Origin: Wolfiporia cocos
Lineage: Eukaryota > Basidiomycota > Agaricomycetes > Polyporales > Phaeolaceae
Direction: 5' to 3'
Assembly (NCBI GenBank): GCA_029448655.1
Contig: JACCLO010000055.1
Span: 1 to 64,000, forward strand
DNA length: 64,000 nt
A model generated the notes under the pieces. The model was not told where the DNA came from, did no database searches, and was given only the letters and a program-made list of their open reading frames with translations. A program made the translations under genes and the position numbers. Below are positions 60,998-64,000 of this stretch, piece after piece. Each line of letters begins with the position of its first letter. The first letter of the stretch is position 1.

Positions 60998-63664
60998 TCA
61001 GACATGGGTTTCTCGTGGCCACCACGAATCAAGCAGTTCGCGGTCATCCTCAGCTTCAATTGGACCACAGGGCCGACCAGGCCAACCGATGGACTCGTTG
61101 CGCATCGCAGGGTAGAATACCTGACTGGCTTTGCCCGCCCAATCAAAGTCGACAACCTTGATCTCCGCTTTTTCTTCGTCAACGATCCGCGCCATGATAT
61201 TGCTCGACCTAAGGTCGCCGTGTACGAAGCCCTTTTTCTTGAGCAATTTCAGAACATTCTCCAATGATTCCCGTATAGCCTTACGGCACAGAGGGGTTAA
61301 ATCACGTAAGAGGTCGTGTAAGCGCTTCCAATCCCCATCCAAGTGGTCCATGATGTAGGCAACAGGAGCACCTTCCAAGCAGACACACCCATGGAGGGTA
61401 GGCACGAGGCCTTCCTTCGCCAGAAGTCGATGTATGTCTTCGCCATAGGAACCGCTGACAAGCTTGACAACCACAGGTGTCTGCTCCGGCAACTTCTCCC
61501 GTGCAGAGGTCGTCGACAACGTTGCTGTGAACAGCACTCGGTTGTTGAGATCGACGACAAGAGGCTTCTTGAATGTGAGGGTCCCAGTGCTTGGTTTGTC
61601 GGCAGCGGTGTCGGCAGCGGTGTCGGCATACAGCGTGCAGGATGAGTAGATTTGAGGGGTGCCACAAGGGAATGAGGGTGGTTCAGCGGTTGATGAAGCC
61701 AGCCTGTAGGACGACATTAACCTGATCCCACAGTGGCATTATTGTGTTGGGCAACGTACTCCTTCAGCTCCTCTACTCCTTTAGCGAGCGCATACAGCAA
61801 CCGTGCGAGCTGATTCTGTCGCTCTTTGGTGACGTCTGGTAGCATACAATACATTGCACTTAGTGGTTCCACTATGTAATCCTCTCCATCATAAAAACCG
61901 CCCTGCATGGACAGATGGGGTCCTGTGTGATAATCATAAGGGCGCCCAAGAACATGTATGTTTGGTTCAAAGTACATACCCAACAAGCATGGGAGAAACA
62001 TTGGTGCACCCGCCTTCATGCACATCGAAGAGTTTTGACCACAATCGAGTAGTCGTGCGCCACTTGCATGTAGACGTCATAGCCAGTTTCTGTCACAGAT
62101 TTGGGACATGCCACTATTTTTCCCGTATTTTTACCTATTTATCTGGTATTTCTACAACCTTGTAGACATTTACGCTGCTAAGCGCCCGTCTACACGTACA
62201 CGCAACCAAACAACACGTACACAACGCGGTATACGTCCACTTGTCATAACAACACGTACATAACACGCTTGTACGCGTCAATGACTCAGCGGACTAACCT
62301 CCGGTGTCACGCGCCTTACTCATATCCCGATACCGGGCTATGTCAGTACAATTGGATAAGCGGCCCGCTCGTTATCACATGCCAATGACCTTACGATTAC
62401 TCATATCCCGATCCCGGAATATAATAATCACATGCATGGCTTACTAACGTAGCTACAGCCACTTCCACAACATGGACCTACGGTCCAAACAAACGATCTT
62501 ACTGGTGCGGCCATTACCGGCGCACATGGTCTATGGTAGTTTACGACTAAACCATATTAGTTATGTCTGCGCACAGACCACCTTCATGTTTGGCTCCCTT
62601 ACCGGTAACCAAACAAAACATGTATATAAGTAGGGCTATCACTGCGGATAAGCCTTAGATTTGTTCTCTGCATTCGCACAGTTACATACCATCTCTGCTT
62701 GCGCCCACTAGCCTCCTCACCAACCTTCTGCAACATCTTCAAGTCGTCTATAAGGTTATAGTGTGAGTCCCACAGTCTAGTCTGTGTCAGTTTCGCCCGC
62801 CTCACGCTTGTCCTCACGCAGGCAAACTGGGAAGATCTCCTCCTCGTCCATGAACAACGTTGCATCCGGTTTGCATACGGCACGGTCGAGTTTGGGAAAA
62901 AATTTGTGGTTGAGCCTAAAGTTAGGGAGCAGTCCTTGAACACATTCGTTAAATTTCGCTGTGCGTGCGTTCTCATCGTCGAACGGGTTTCCCATCTCGT
63001 TGCACAATAAGGCGGCAGCACGGATGGAGGCAACCGCGATAGGGTCATCGGTGGCTGAAGAAAGGTCTGTGCCAAGTCGAATTCGGAAAAGACGAAAGAC
63101 ATCGTGGAGCGTGCATATCGGCACACCGCTCTTTTCAACGGGACGCATACATAAGATGGCTGCGCGGGTTCTTTGTACGTCTGCCCACACGTCCGTCTTG
63201 GCAAATTCTGATGGTGCAGGGAGGGAGTTGAGCAGTACCCTGAAATAAAAGGCAAGGTTCGCATATTGTGTATTCAAATCATTCAGTTGTAACTCTTTTG
63301 AGTGCATGTCAGCTTGGGACTAGGGACGTCAGGAATAGATAGCAAGCCTACTTGCCATATCTGGGTAATCATCTGGGATGTTGATATGTACTTCCAAGTA
63401 CTGCATTTCACCCAACTCCTTCTCTCCAGGAGCAGAAGCTGCACTGACCACAAGTCCCATAATACTCATAGCGAGCTTAGCACCAACTGTACCAAGACCC
63501 TCCTCCTGCAGAAGCGGCAATATCTCTTTTTTTACATGTTCAATCAAGCGGTTGACCTTTTTGGCTGCCTCCTCGACTAAGCTCTTTAGAGTTTTGTATT
63601 GAGGACGCGGCTTCTTGCGTGGTGATGATGGGGTGTCACTGGGACGTTTCAAACCCGATGACAT
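60998..63664 (-). pseudogene. Fungal protein-kinase-like gene, split by an LTR and frame-shifted
   Basis: Minus strand. Exon 1 63664-63352 (MSSGLKRPSDTPSSPRKKPR, then a helical EEAAKKVNRLIEHVKKEIL). A 57-bp intron (63295-63351, GTAGGC..AAAG) joins in phase 1 to LQLNDLNTQYANLAFYFRVL and so on. At 62790 an LTR interrupts EAGET; past it the frame continues exactly as GYDVYMQVAHDYSIVVKTLR. Frame slips follow near 62025 (before KAGAPMFLPCLLGMYFEP) and near 61720. The C-terminal kinase-like domain shows PVVVKLVSG (ATP-site Lys), the catalytic loop FVHGDLRSSNIM, the metal-binding VVDFDWAG (DFD in place of DFG), and the typical end ESIGWPGRPCGPIEAEDDRE ... LLDSWW. Such proteins are abundant in Agaricomycetes; substrates are unknown. 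It is non-functional here. Confidence 0.85.
62091..62789 (+). mobile_element. Solo LTR (699 bp), TSD GTTTC, inside the kinase-like gene
   Basis: Starts TGTCACAGATTTGGGACATG, ends CAGTCTAGTCTGTGTCA, with GTTTC at 62086-62090 and 62790-62794. TATATAAG at about 62623 is followed 34 nt later by AGATTTGTTCT. It is the same family as the fragment ending at 45756. Confidence 0.92.
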
Positions 63665-64000
63665 GACACCGTGCTTGGGCTTGGGAGGGGGAGGGCTGTG
63701 GTGGTGGCAGTCAATAGGAGAGATGCGAGTCTACCTATCAGTAAGCAAGAGTCACCACGCTGCACTGGACGGCAACCAGTGCTCCGGTGACCATATATGC
63801 ATGGTGTCCAGGGTCCCATGCTGACAAACCAGTGTGCCGACTCGCGGCATCGGTGGCGCTGGGCGTTTACGATCCATATTAATCCCTTCCAATTCACGGC
63901 AAGCTAGTACGCGATCACGAAGTCGACTCTCACTCGCACTCAGAGTGAGAAGTCCGTTCATCTCGCGATCCCCGTCACCCAAATGCATCTGCACTAGCGA
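63665..64000. other. Upstream region of the kinase-like gene
   Basis: Presumed promoter side of the broken kinase-like gene. A minus-strand frame (63994-63752) has no motif I recognise. No clear TATA within 100 bp of the ATG at 63664. Confidence 0.35.

Overview
The window looks like a repeat-rich block of an Agaricomycete (basidiomycete) nuclear genome. The evidence is short spliceosomal introns (48-62 bp, GT..AG, CTAAC-type branch sites), relics of fungal genes (adenylate-forming reductase, HpcH/HpaI aldolase, a fungal protein-kinase-like protein), and many Ty3/gypsy chromovirus, TRIM, hAT-type MITE and MULE sequences. I find no rRNA, tRNA or CRISPR array. Almost nothing looks like an intact host gene. 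The best host-gene candidate is a small spliced ORF on the minus strand at 1383-2002.

Layout. 1-9.3 kb: decayed single-copy DNA, with a broken NRPS-like adenylate-forming reductase (5189-6960) and a broken HpcH/HpaI aldolase (8460-9311). 9.6-22.7 kb: a dense pile of solo LTRs, often one inside another, inserted into a CxxC-type gene, an hAT MITE, a MULE transposase relic and each other. 21.3-44.5 kb: one minus-strand Ty3 chromovirus (here Ty3-A) with protease, RT, RNase H, integrase, chromodomain and a C-terminal dUTPase. Its RNase H region is split by a solo LTR (25151-26041) and by a 16-kb insertion (26130-42133). That insertion is a tandem array of a non-coding LTR element (LARD): four ~1.1-kb LTRs alternating with three ~3.87-kb internal regions, bounded by one 5-bp target duplication. 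44.5-51.2 kb: a TRIM with identical LTRs, more solo LTRs and two more hAT MITEs. 51.3-59.7 kb: a nearly intact Ty3 element (Ty3-B), 8448 bp, LTRs about 99% identical, with gag and a pol carrying a dUTPase between protease and RT; one in-frame TGA breaks pol. 59.7-64 kb: host coding relics, chiefly a protein-kinase-like gene split by an LTR whose removal restores the reading frame at the junction.

Themes. (1) Both the LARD and Ty3-B have a primer-binding site one base after the 5' LTR that is the exact reverse complement of the predicted first 11-12 nt of their own transcript, the arrangement of Tf1-type self-primed reverse transcription. Other LTR families here share the spacing TATA - about 33-35 nt - AGTTCT/AGACTT. 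(2) Both Ty3 elements encode a dUTPase, but at different places in pol. (3) Fifteen insertions have perfect 5-bp target duplications, so relative ages can be read from the nesting. Boundaries given with a target duplication are exact to the base as read; others are approximate.
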